64,000 nucleotides of DNA from Coffea arabica (Eukaryota; Streptophyta; Magnoliopsida; Gentianales; Rubiaceae), in NCBI RefSeq assembly GCF_036785885.1, contig NC_092323.1, positions 11,912,501 through 11,976,500 of the forward strand. The letters are read 5' to 3'. Below, in pieces: positions 10,989 through 21,301 of the stretch. The stretch's first letter is position 1; the number at the start of each line of letters is the position of its first letter. The notes beneath the pieces are model-generated. The model was not told the DNA's origin. It saw nothing but the letters and a program-made list of their open reading frames with translations, and searched no databases. The position numbers were made by a program, and so were the translations under genes.

Positions 10989-13504
10989 TTATTGATTAAC
11001 ACTTGAAGTATTGGTAGTTGTTGCACTCGAATAACGAAGAGGAGGCAATTGCATTCTGCGAGTCTTCATCCGTTGAAAACGTTGCAATATTTGCTCATTT
11101 TCAATTGTTGCAAAAATATCCTTCTCGATGTATACAACCAGACAGTCATTCATCCACTCGTCTCCCATTTTGTTGCGCAAATCAGTCTTGACAATATTCA
11201 TTGCAGAAAATACTCTTTCAACAGAAGCAGTCGCAACTGGTAGAACTAATGCCAACTGGATCAGACGATAAACAAATGGAAAAACTGTATTTTTACCAGT
11301 TTTAACCATTTGTTGAGCAAGACTTCCCAAATCTCCAACTTCTGAAAATTGAGGATCGCGTTGCACATTATAAATATAATTTCGAAGTTGAGACTCAAGA
11401 TATAAATAATCGTTACTTGAGAAGTGTTCAGGATATAAATCAGCAAGACGGAGTAGTTTCTGCACATTGAATTGAGAGAAAGAACTTTTTGGATCAAGAC
11501 ATGCTATGCAACTAAGCAATTCCGTGCTAACTTCCGAGAAACGATTATTCATCTCTTGTATAATTAAATCAACAACCTGACATCACAACAATAATAAAAT
11601 TAATAACTAAGAAAATCTGCTAACAAGTAACAAATGTAATGAAATAATAATTTCAAAAATAATACCTCACAAAAAATTTCCACGCGATAATGATGAAAAT
11701 TAGTGATGGTTTGACCTCTGCGACTGCGCCTGGCATTGCCACGGATTGCTATACTGTCTTCCATATCAATCACGGGAATCATATTCAACTCACAAAAATT
11801 GTTGACTTCATCTAAAATTATTTGCCATCCCTCTTCCCTAAAGTCTTGCAATTGAGATTTCATAGTATCAATCAAACTCATGGCTTGGACAATATTTTGA
11901 TCCCTTTGTTGCAAAACAAGTGACAAGTCATTTGTGATTCCCAATAAATACTTCATCAGGTGCAATGCAAAAACAAACTCATAATCATTCATTCTATCAA
12001 TCAAACCCCTGGCCATACCTCTATTGTCAGAAGTGGAGGCATCATCTTGTATATTTCCCAATATTCCAATCACCGAAGCCCACATAGAGGATAGACGAAG
12101 TAATGTTAGATAGTGTGATCCCCAACGAGTATCCCCTGGTCTTGCTAAACTAGTTTCTTGATTTTTGCCTTTTCCACTAATAATATCTCCACTGTCTAAA
12201 AGTGCAACAATCTTATCATGTTCTATTTGTCTTAATTGATCTCTCCTTTTACATGATACTCCAGTTAAATTGACAATCATAGAGACATAGACAAAGAATT
12301 CACTGATAATGATATTTCCCTTAGCAACAGCAACAATAACTAACTGGAGTTGGTGAGCAAAACAGTGAATATACATCGCATAGGGATTTTCTTGTAATAT
12401 AAGGGCCTTCAAACCATTGAACTCACCTCGCATATTTGAAGCTCCATCATATCCTTGACCTCTCAATTTGGATAATGATAATCCGTGTTGCGCGAATAAA
12501 GAATCAATTGCATCTTTCAAACAAAGAGATGTGGTGTCAGACACATGTACAATTGCAAGGAAACGTTCAATCACACGCCCTTCTTTGTTCACATATCTCA
12601 AAACAACTCCCATTTGCTCTTTCACTGAACTGTCTCGAGACTCATCAACTATTAGGGAAAAATAATTGTCTCCAATATCATTGATTATAACACTTGTGAT
12701 CTCTGAGGCACAAGCATGTGCCAGATCTTTTTGAATCATTGGAGAAGTTAGTTGATTATTTGCAGGAGCATTTTGATTTACAACCTCAAAAATCTCAGTA
12801 TTTCGCTGGCTATACCAATCAAACAATTCAAGAAAATTGCCTCTATTTGAAGAACTAGTTGACTCATCATTTCCACGAAAAGCCAATCCTTGCTTCAAAA
12901 GAAAGCGGGTCACATCCAGAGCAGCAGTTAAACGGGTGCGATATGCAATATCTATTTCGCGCCCACAAGATCGTAGCACATTTGACACACTATGCCTTTG
13001 ATCTTGAAAACTTTCAAACTGTATTCTAGCATCATTATGGCAACTATTCACAGCTCCAATATGTTCATTAAATCTTTCCATTGCCTTTTTCCAATTATTG
13101 AATCCCGTTTTTGTAAAGGCATCCTCTGCATATCGACCTCCCTTATTTTGTGTTTTGAAAAGAAAGCACCAAAAGCAAAACGCCGCATCTTTCGATATGC
13201 TATACTCTAACCATACAAACTTTTGATACCAAATATCTTGGAAACTTCTATGTTGTTGACCAAATGATGTTTTTGGATACATATGGCCAATCGGTTGGCA
13301 AGGTCCCCTAGTCAAATACTCTCTTCGGACATGGTCTCGAAGAGAAATATCAAATTTCTCAACTGATTTTCGTAATCCCGGATCACTAACAATATCATTT
13401 AAATTCAATTCCACACAAGATTGATTTTGAACTGGTTCACTAATATTAGGCTCATTTGAAGATTCACCACTACGGACTCGTTTAGGTTTAAAGAATCTCT
13501 CCAT
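10989..13504 (-). CDS. hAT transposase (TTF zinc finger / DUF4371 / HATC type)
   Basis: Two exons, complement(join(10989..11576,11666..13504)), 808 residues. The 89-bp intron has a GTATT donor and a TGTCAG acceptor and joins in phase 0. Domain order: basic N-terminus MERFFKPKRVRSG; TTF-type zinc-finger region (about 75-170, with FCFWCFLF); RNase-H-like core with SLIVDESRD (first Asp) and GQGYDGASNM (second Asp); an insertion domain including GDTRWGSHY; HATC dimerisation region from about 720, with SVERVFSAMN holding the predicted catalytic Glu. No internal stop. It resembles the plant ZMYM1-like/TTF class of hAT proteins, which binds the subterminal repeats and cuts at the CAG ends. Without the splice, exon 1 would end 21 codons after the donor. 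Confidence 0.9.
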
Positions 13505-14262
13505 TTTCTGTCACAATTAAATAATTGTGGTTAAATTCAATAAAATTATGCAATTCAATAATCAATTAATTTAAAATTCATATAAATAATTCTTTAATTT
13601 AATAATAAATTCATATTACTTATATTTCTCAATTTATAAAATTCATTATATAAAATTATCAAAAAGTTAAAATAAGGTACAACTAAATACCCATATAATT
13701 TCTAATTCAATCTCATAAAATTTTGAATTTATATTTACATTCAAAATTTCTAATTCACATAATTAATTCTTAAAATTTCAAATATAAAACTAACAAAATT
13801 TTAAAAACTAAATACAACCTAAAATCTATACAATTTCTAAACTAATTTCTAATTTAAATTTAATATCATTAAATTTTTTAATGTAATCTTTCAAATTCTT
13901 AAATTACATTAACATAAACTAAATAAAAATTAATCTTAATCAAATTAATATCAAGATACTCAAAATTCAAAAATAATTTAAACATATAATTAACAAAAAT
14001 ATAAAGATGAATATTGTAATTTAAACCAAAAAACTAACCTAAAAGATTTATGTGAATGGAATGGTGGAGAGTTGGAGTCTTGGAGCCTTGAATTGAAGGC
14101 TTGAAGCAGGATGGTAGAATCTCAAGTTCTCAACTGAAGCTTCTTGGAGTTCTTGGAGCCTGGCGTGAGTGGCGTCTTCTTCTTGGAGTTGGAGACTTGG
14201 AGTCTTGTTTCAGTTGTTTGCCCTTTGGCCTTTGGCATTGGCGGCGACGCGGCGTGCTTTTG

Positions 14263-14658
14263 CATCAGATGAAGCCTTAGGGCTTCATCTGATGTATTTT
14301 TTTTTCCCTCATTATACAAAACGACGTCGTTCCACTAAAAGTGAAACGACGTCGTTTTGTATTTAGAGGGCAAAAAAAAAATTCAACATAAATTGGGTCA
14401 TCTTCTTCCTCGGACCTCAGCAGTCAGCAGACTCAGCAGTGCTGGCAGCGGCTTTCCAGGCCCAGCTATTCTTGAGGTCCTCTGCAGCATTCATGGAGGC
14501 ATCAGGCATGGAGCCATGGACATGGATAGGCACGGATTTAAGGGGGGGCTGGTGGGGGCTGGTGGGGGCTGGCCGCCGGAATCCCCTATATATAGGGGAT
14601 TTTCCGGCGGCTTGGGGGGGGCTTAAGCCCCTACCAGCCCCCCCTTAAATCCGTGCCT
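14263..14658. repeat. Three palindromes in the 5' subterminal region of the autonomous hAT
   Basis: From inside outwards: 14263-14294, CATCAGATGAAGCC facing its complement; 14314-14362, arms with ACAAAACGACGTCGTT around a CACTAAAAGTG loop; 14528-14658, a snap-back with arms AGGCACGGATTTAAGGGGGG and its complement, including an inverted copy of the terminal repeat itself and the GCCGCCGG/CCGGCGGC core (14572-14611). Only the last is shared with the smaller element. Subterminal repeats are known transposase binding sites in hAT elements; that role here is inference. Confidence 0.75.
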
Positions 14659-14706
14659 GCACCCAAAGACCTCCACTGGATGCTCTGTCTCTGGTGACTT
14701 TGCCAT

Positions 14707-16526
14707 TACTTCACCAAAGGTGAAAAAACTCTGCCCCCTTTTTTCGCTTCCTTTCGTTTGGGCTATGAGATTTTGCATTTGGGATAATATCAGAAACCTC
14801 CCCTGAGGTTTCTCTTAATATCAGTTAGTATCCCTGAAATTTTAAAAATAATCACTTACCTCCCTTACTTTTGCTATTGACAAAATTTTTAAAAATCCTA
14901 AGCTACCCTTGTACTAGACAAAAATATTCATAGACCACTTTGTTTGCTTCATTAAAAATTACCACTTAAAAAATAATCTTAAGTACTACCACCGCATCAT
15001 AAAGCCATAACTCTTTACAAACGATTGATTCATATTCATTTTGCCACTAAAAAATGTAGGATTTAAGTCAATCTATATTTATTTTTCCCTAAAAAGGTGA
15101 AACTTGATCCAATCTACATTTGTTTTTGTTACTAAAAGAGTGGGATCTAATAACTGTATGTTGATCACATAGTGATTTCAGCTTAAAAATTAGTCCAAAA
15201 CTTAGACTAAATTAAATTTGTAAGAAATGTAAAGTTAATGTTTAAAAAGTGAAGGAAAAAATTTATTTAATAAAATGTGATTCACATTTTAAATGATTTT
15301 TCCTACATTGGCCAAGGTTACATTTCTTTCCCCAGGGGCATGGTGGTCCAATTTTTGGCTGTAGATATAATGCACCGGGCCTCCACTACTATTTTGAGCT
15401 TTGAATTTAGATTCTTAATTAGTCTATGGGATATATTCCATAACGTATTGGATTGAAGATTATTTAAAAAATGTTTTAGAATAATCGCTGTAGTCAATAT
15501 AATTTATTTGAGAGAAAGTGTGATTAAAAAATAAAAATATTATTTAAAAAATGTGTTTGTCTTAGGAAAATTTTTCCAAATACACTAATTATGTTTCGTT
15601 TCCCGTAGAATTGTTTGGATTGCATTTCGGAATCCATATCATTAACTTCATGATGGATATAGGTTTTCATCATTACACCACCTTGTTCCGATTGGAATTA
15701 GAATAAATTTCTGTCTGCTAATGAGCTAATCAATGTGAAAACTTAAGTCATAAATGAGAAATAATAGTGGACACAATCTAATACTTCACTACTAGAAGAT
15801 AATAATGTGGTTAGTTGACGTTACTGCTAGTTGTTCCATTCATGTTGATCAAGTATATATACCGTAATGTACATCAAACATGATCATATTACCTTTGAGC
15901 CTCTGCAAGCGTTATAAATAGAATAATTAGGGAAAAAAACTACCAACAACAAGATTAAGAATTAGGAAAAGAAAAAGGAAATTAAAATCATTGTTGGGCT
16001 GTAAATACAATCCGTAATCTATTTAGAGGTGATTTTGAAGACATTTGACAAATTTTGCTCTTACCGCACCAATAGTGTCAATTATTCCCAGTAATTATCC
16101 ATACATTTTTCTCTTTTTTTTTTCTCGTGGTTCATCGTGTCACACGTGGCTTCTGTGCCACCACTCAACCACGATTACAAAAAAGTTCCGGTGATCTGAA
16201 ACTCAACTTCAACTTTTCACTTTTAGGCGGAGGTTTCAAGATGGTTGAATTATAATCAATCGGACATTTTTGGCCCACATAAATTTCAACAAAAAGAAGT
16301 TGAAACTTTGATTTGGTAAGGCTTGTTTGACTTTTAACTATTTTTAGCGTCATTAAACAACTAGCAAGTGTATTTTAATACATAGCTAGTGAGTTAGCTA
16401 TTCTAGCTTTGGTGAAGCTTTAAGTTACTTTCAGTGTGTGTGTTGTTGAGTTGAATGGAATGGTTGAACTGAACTCTCAAACAAATCACATACTAGCTTG
16501 ATTAAGAAAATGGAACAATAATCATT
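14707..16526. other. Intergenic between CAD copies 3 and 4
   Basis: Includes the promoter side of copy 3 and the 3' side of copy 4. At 14783-14960 there is a dispersed-repeat-like passage (AGAAACCTCCCCTGAGGTTT with related copies in tandem). At about 15440-15640 there is MITE-like AT-rich sequence with GTTTGGATTG. A CACGTGGC box lies near 16144. No gene is supported. Confidence 0.4.
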
Positions 16527-18984
16527 TTAGGCAGATTTCAGTGAATTGCCAATGTCGATCACAAATCGATACTTGACATCGGCTTTCTTGAGGCGTTCCA
16601 TTGCAGTGTTGGCATAGTCGATTGGGATGATCTCTATATCTGCTAATATGTTGTGCTTCGCTGCAAAATCGACCATTTCTTGGGTTTCCTTCATGCCTCC
16701 AATGGCACTCCCGGCAATAGTCTTTCTCCCTGTTGATCACTCATTTTGCAAGTTAGATAAACACCATCTTATTACTGGGCCAACTGAAAAGGGAACGCCA
16801 AATTGTTAAAAACTTACCCATTATGACAGGAATTGTAGGCAGCTCGGGTGGCTTTTCAGATATACCAAGCATTATAAACTTCCCTTGAGGCTTCAATAAA
16901 TTGAGTAAATGGACAATCGGGTGATTTGCTGAAACAGTATCAAGAATTCCATCCATAGTGCTAACTGCAGCCTGCTCAACGATTTATGAATCAATGACAA
17001 TCAGAAAACTGCTTGTTTCTCACCTGATATATCATTACCAAAAGGACGCAGTGGGAAGGGAAAATGCAAACAGTTGCAGCTGAATCCTCTCATTCAAGGA
17101 TGAGGAATATAAGACCCTTGACAACTGTGGATAGGAGATTATTTGAAAAGATGATTTGGTATAATGTTGTAACACACTCTGATATATTCAATTCTCCTAT
17201 AGCAATGGTACTAATTACCTCCCACCAATCTGCCACAATTAAATGTGGTCTTGCTTAAAAAATCTAGGCGAGTGTGTAGTACACCCGTCTGGTCCGGTGG
17301 TAGTTCAGTCCCCTCCGAGTTATCTCAGGACTTTTTCAAGTCCTCCCCCTCCCTATAGTGTAGGAAGCTATCGTATCGACAAATAAAAAAAAATAGTACT
17401 AATTACCTGCATCTGCTCAGGGTCACTGCTGACCAAGAATGCATCTGCACCAAGTTTTTGTATAGCTTCCTGCTTTTTGCTAGCGGATGTGCTGATGACA
17501 GTCACCTTTGCACCAAAAGCCTTGGCAATTTTCACAGCTAAATGGCCAAGCCCACCAAGGCCAACAATGCCAACATGGATTCCAGGTTTATCAAGTCCAA
17601 AGTATCTCAAGGGGCTATAGGTAGTGATCCCAGCACACAGGAGTGGTGCACCAGCATCCATAGGCAAATTCTCAGGCCACCGGATAACATAGTGCTCGTC
17701 AGCTACCATGAGATCGCAGAAGCCACCGTGTGTGGGGTTTCCATCCGTGTCAATTGCGCCGGTAGAGAATATCTTTTGTGCGCAGTAAACTTCAAGATCT
17801 TGGGCACACATGTCGCAGTTGCGACATGATGCTAGTAGGGCGCCCACGCCTACTTTGTCACCAACCTTAAATTTCTCCACCTTGTTGCCAACCTCAGTTA
17901 CCACACCCACAATTTCATGGCTGCATCAATCCATTCACAATATCGCCATCTTTATGAATTCAGTCATATGACAAATCATACTCATTTTCTTTATGCCACT
18001 TTGCTCATAATAGATTAATTATAACTTGTTCCTTTCCAAGTTGGAAGATGTATGAAGGGGTTATCCTTTACTTTCAATAGTCCAAAATTTCCACACGAGG
18101 AGAAAAGAAAATACAGGACAATCCAACAATTACTTCTTATATTTGCAGATAATATTATCAAATATGGGGTGGACCAAATTTTTCATCAAAGCTTCAAAAT
18201 GGAAGATTAGCAAAAACTCATTAGCAAAAACTCCATATGATGTCCACACGCTAATCACTCATGAATTGACCACGTAAAAATGGAAGATTAGCATTGTAAT
18301 TCAGTCTTACCCTGGTACATTAGGGTACACGGTCCAGCCCCATTCATTCTTGGCCATAGAAAGATCCGAGTGACAGATCCCACAGTACAACACTCTAAAC
18401 TGCACATCATGCTCGCCCGTGGCCCTGCGCAACATCCCAGCCATGCATGCTCATTTTAGATCGATATCTCATATCCCTTCTAAGTTATTCACTATGTGTG
18501 TGCGTGTGTGTGTTTTTTTTCCTCTTTTTCCATGGAACATGGACACTTACTAACTAGAATTTCTTTTAATTCATAAATCAAATAGCCTTTTCGGTGTAAT
18601 ATTTGTCTACTAATGCAAGAAATAAAGTACAATTGACAACTAACAATTGTCTACTCGAAATGTTTGCCTTAAAATACTAGGATATATATCTCCCTGACAA
18701 TGCTAGAAAATAGGAGTCAGCAGTCCTAAAAACTTTAAATAGGATTAAACGGTCCAATAAAGTGTCAAATGTGACTTCCATATCATTTTCATTTTCAGGA
18801 AAAGAGAGAACGAATAAAAAAAGGTCCCAAATGAAGAGAGAGCGTTTAAAATCCCACACAGACAAGAAGTTTTCCAAATTTAATACCTTCTCGAAAACTT
18901 GAATGGAGAGAGATGCCCAGAGGAGTCATGTGCAGCCCATCCAATGACCTGCACTGGGTACTGCGTTTCTGGTGACTTTGCCAT
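16527..18984 (-). CDS. CAD-like zinc alcohol dehydrogenase copy 4 (complete)
   Basis: complement(join(16527..16729,16818..16971,17407..17920,18311..18424,18887..18984)), 1083 nt, 360 residues, all GT-AG. Begins [20 protein letters not shown], the usual start of this clade. Catalytic zinc ligands C47 (CGICHSD), H72-E73 (GHE) and C166 (PLLCAG); structural zinc cysteines C103, C106, C109, C117; cofactor loop GLGGLG at 191-196; ends [12 protein letters not shown]. Likely a cytosolic NADP-dependent aldehyde/alcohol oxidoreductase of the mannitol/8-hydroxygeraniol/cinnamyl dehydrogenase group; the substrate is not predictable. It is the only intact member of the minus-strand pair. A SINE-like element sits at its exon 3/intron 3 junction (17208-17408) without destroying the donor. 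Confidence 0.92.
17208..17408 (+). repeat. SINE-like retroposon at the exon 3 donor of CAD copy 4
   Basis: Insert 17221-17395 between perfect 13-bp duplications GTACTAATTACCT (17208-17220 and 17396-17408). It has tRNA-like promoter remnants (CCGTCTGGTCCGGTGG then AGTTCAGTCCCC, B-box-like) and a terminal A-rich tail (GACAAATAAAAAAAAA). A related copy is near 43165-43317. The right duplication contains the last two bases of exon 3 and the whole splice donor of intron 3. Confidence 0.75.
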
Positions 18985-20629
18985 TATTTCTTCAGAAAAA
19001 TATGACTGGCTCCTTTTTAGCTTTCGCAAAGGAAGTTAATTTGTGCGATGAGATTTTACATTATTGCCTCCATCGTGTATATATATATATATATAGATTA
19101 ATGGATCACTTTTTTATTTCCCAAAACATGTATAGTAGTCCATTTTGGTAGAATAAAAAATTGACCAAAAGCGCTTGGAAGCTCTGCATTCTTTATTATT
19201 AGTTCGTTTTCTTATGTTGGCTGCACTTTATGCGGTTTGTCTACATTCGTGGACTATATAACGCCAGGTTTGGTTTCGAATGAGAGTCGAAATTTTGGCG
19301 TAGTCATTTTGAGTTACATCTCGATAGAAACAAAACGTAGTAGTAACCATTCACTTTTCCTCATTATTCATGGTCCTCGTGCTGCACGGGGCTCCTGCGT
19401 CTTGGAAACGTGCAAGCTTATTTTTGTCGCCTAACTTCGCTGTGGTACCAAAGTTTTATAAATTGAAATCAGTCCTCCCAATCACTGGTATCTCATCTCT
19501 CCATGCACAGCACGAGAGACGATTTAGTATCCACACTAAAGAAATGAAAGGGGAAATTTGTTTCCCTTCGAATTAAATGTGAAATGCTAATTGTCATTAA
19601 CATTTAACAGGTTCTTAATTATATATCCCAGATTAGTAAAAGCGGAGAAAAGTATTGTGTAAAAGATCTTGAACCACATACTGCAAAGGTTTTAAAAAAT
19701 GAAAAGAAATTATAAAATAGGAAAAATGAAGAGAGATTGAAAGGCAGGAATATGAGAGGAAGTGAGAGAAGCATACAAAATCTCGCTGTGTTAATGGGAA
19801 AGAGGAAGAAAAAGAGTAATTAGTGGATAATAGGATCCAACATAATGAATGGAAATATATGAGATTAATTAAGGGAAATATTATTGGTATTCAGATTAAA
19901 ATTGCTTTGCTCTAGCAGCATCAAACTCTCTTTTTTCACATTCTTTCTAAAGGATACCCAGTAAAAGATTTTGCATACCTCGCTGCGTTAATGGGAAAGA
20001 GTAATTAGTGGATAATAGAATCCAACATAATTAATAAAAATATATGAGATTAACTAAGGAAAATATTTTGGTATTCAGATTAAAATTGCTTTGCTCTTGC
20101 AGTATCGCCAATCCTTGTGACCACCATCAAATTCTCTTTTTTCACATTCCTTCCAAAGGATAGCCAGTAAACGATTTTGCATTCCTAGGAAAATAGGCAC
20201 TAAAATTCTTATCGGAGGTTTGGAACAACACATAGTACAGATACTTTACTGACTAATGATCTTTCCAATTTTTTTCCTTCAATCACAGTGTATGATTGAG
20301 TTTTTCTATCTTTACTCCACTTGTACCTCGATTAATTATGTGTTAAAAGCCCTTATTTATAGGATAATTATTAGGTAATCCCTTGAATAATTAAAAAGAT
20401 GGAGCTGGAATTAATAGGTAATTCCTTGAATAATTTGTAGGGTGCCCTTGTCTCTTGCTTTCTTTCTCCTTCAATCGCGCGCATTGATTCCTTATTAGTC
20501 CTGTTTTATTGTTTCGCTATTACAATAAAAAGATTTTGTAGCTAAAGAATAGGGATCCTTTTTGTTACACTGTCTGCGCCTATAAAATAATGCACAGCAC
20601 AAGATCTTCTTCTTAGTAAAGGTCCAATC
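18985..20629. other. Intergenic with a tandem duplication and TA repeat
   Basis: Promoter of CAD copy 4 on the left (short TA run at 19077-19096). From 19784 a unit of about 197 bp (19784-19980) is repeated at 19981-20187 with point changes and a roughly 20-bp insertion (around GCCAATCCTTGTGACCACC). No coding sequence is supported. The right end is the promoter of the gene at 20630. Confidence 0.6.
20581..20587 (+). promoter_or_regulatory. TATA box of the secreted-protein gene
   Basis: TATAAAA 43 bp upstream of the ATG at 20630, in an otherwise mixed sequence. Spacing implies a very short 5' leader of about 15-20 nt. Confidence 0.6.
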
Positions 20630-21301
20630 ATGGAGTTGTCAAAAATTATAGTAGTAATATTCTTCTGCGTTGTGACCACTTTGGGTAGTTCCATGGCTGC
20701 AAATTACGAGGATGAATGGAGAACCAAGAAATCTCAAGTTGGTGAAACTCGCGGTAAGTATCACTTACATATACTCTCAAGATTTCCCTATTCATTCAAG
20801 GGATCAAAGTTGACATCCCAAAAATTAGAGGTTCTGATGAATTTTTTTTTTCTACCATATATAAGAACTTTTTTCCTAGTATTATTAAGCTTGTTAATTG
20901 TGAATTTTTTTTGTAATATTATTAAGTTTGTTAATTGTATTACTCTTTATAATTATAATCTTTTTTTAAAAAAAAAAAAAAAAACTTTAAGCATTGACAA
21001 TTCTGGTTGTCTAAAATTTGCAGTTTTCAAGTATGACCCAAGAAGTTCTGATCACAGTTGGTCGTTTCATGGGAACAAAGATGCTAACAAGTACAACGAA
21101 GCATCTTCACCAATTGCTCCCTACAATGGCAGAAAGGATTCAGTAGATTATTCTTCTGAAGGAGACCACTACTTTACCAGTCGCAAGGATCACAAAGATC
21201 ACAAACATGATAAATGCCATAATGGTGCTTCAACAAACCTCGCCTCTAAATCTTTGATAAGCACCATTTTTGGGCTGGCATTCTTTTTACATTTACCTTA
21301 A
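20630..21301 (+). CDS. Small secreted protein, possibly GPI-anchored, unknown family
   Basis: Two exons, join(20630..20753,21024..21301), 133 residues; donor GTAAGT, acceptor TTGCAG, phase 1. Residues 1-23 form a clear signal peptide (IIVVIFFCVVTTLGSS...SMA). The mature part is hydrophilic, with FKYDPRSSDHSWSF at 43-56 and a Lys/His/Asp cluster (SRKDHKDHKHDKCH) at 94-107. The last 20 residues (GASTNLASKSLISTIF... to LHLP) become hydrophobic after a small-residue patch, as in a GPI-attachment signal, though the tail is short. The only mature-region cysteine is C106. No enzyme motif. A cell-surface or apoplastic role and metal binding by the His cluster are guesses. Unspliced, the frame also reads through the intron. 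Confidence 0.7.
   Translation: MELSKIIVVIFFCVVTTLGSSMAANYEDEWRTKKSQVGETRGKYHLHILSRFPYSFKGSKLTSQKLEVLMNFFFLPYIRTFFLVLLSLLIVNFFCNIIKFVNCITLYNYNLFLKKKKKTLSIDNSGCLKFAVFKYDPRSSDHSWSFHGNKDANKYNEASSPIAPYNGRKDSVDYSSEGDHYFTSRKDHKDHKHDKCHNGASTNLASKSLISTIFGLAFFLHLP

Larger units (their letters stand above)
10839..14659 (-). mobile_element. Putatively autonomous hAT transposon inserted in CAD copy 3 exon 1
   Basis: 3821 bp, flanked by the perfect 8-bp duplication CACCCAAA (10831-10838 and 14660-14667). Short imperfect terminal inverted repeats CAGGGACGGAG / CAGGCACGGAT. The element reads on the minus strand: 5' terminus at 14659, palindrome-rich subterminal region (14263-14658), AT-rich leader (13505-14090), transposase gene (13504-10989), short 3' terminus. 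Duplication length, CAG...CTG ends and the HATC-containing transposase identify the hAT superfamily. An open transposase, clean duplications and a nearly identical derivative nearby suggest recent activity. Confidence 0.92.
6788..14706 (-). pseudogene. CAD-like alcohol dehydrogenase copy 3, disrupted by two hAT insertions
   Basis: Host segments: exon 1 = 14660..14706 plus 10780..10830, exon 2 = 10356..10387 plus 8831..8912, exon 3 = 7439..7952, exon 4 = 7090..7243, exon 5 = 6788..6990. Apart from the two transposons and their 8-bp duplications, exon lengths are 98, 114, 514, 154 and 203 nt, identical to intact copy 4, and I found no stop or indel. Exon 3 carries the structural zinc cysteines, PLLCAG and GLGGLG. 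Intron 4 uses a GC donor (GCAAGT, complement of 7084-7089) where copy 4 has GTAAGT. Exon 2 is hit by the hAT at 8921-10355 and exon 1 by the hAT at 10839-14659, so no normal protein can be made unless both are spliced out or excised. The intact remaining frame implies recent inactivation. Confidence 0.9.

Noticed and set aside
11049-11243. 64-codon + ORF inside the hAT (and its twin at 9951-10145)
   Set aside because: Antisense shadow of the transposase C-terminus; its duplication merely reflects the two related elements.
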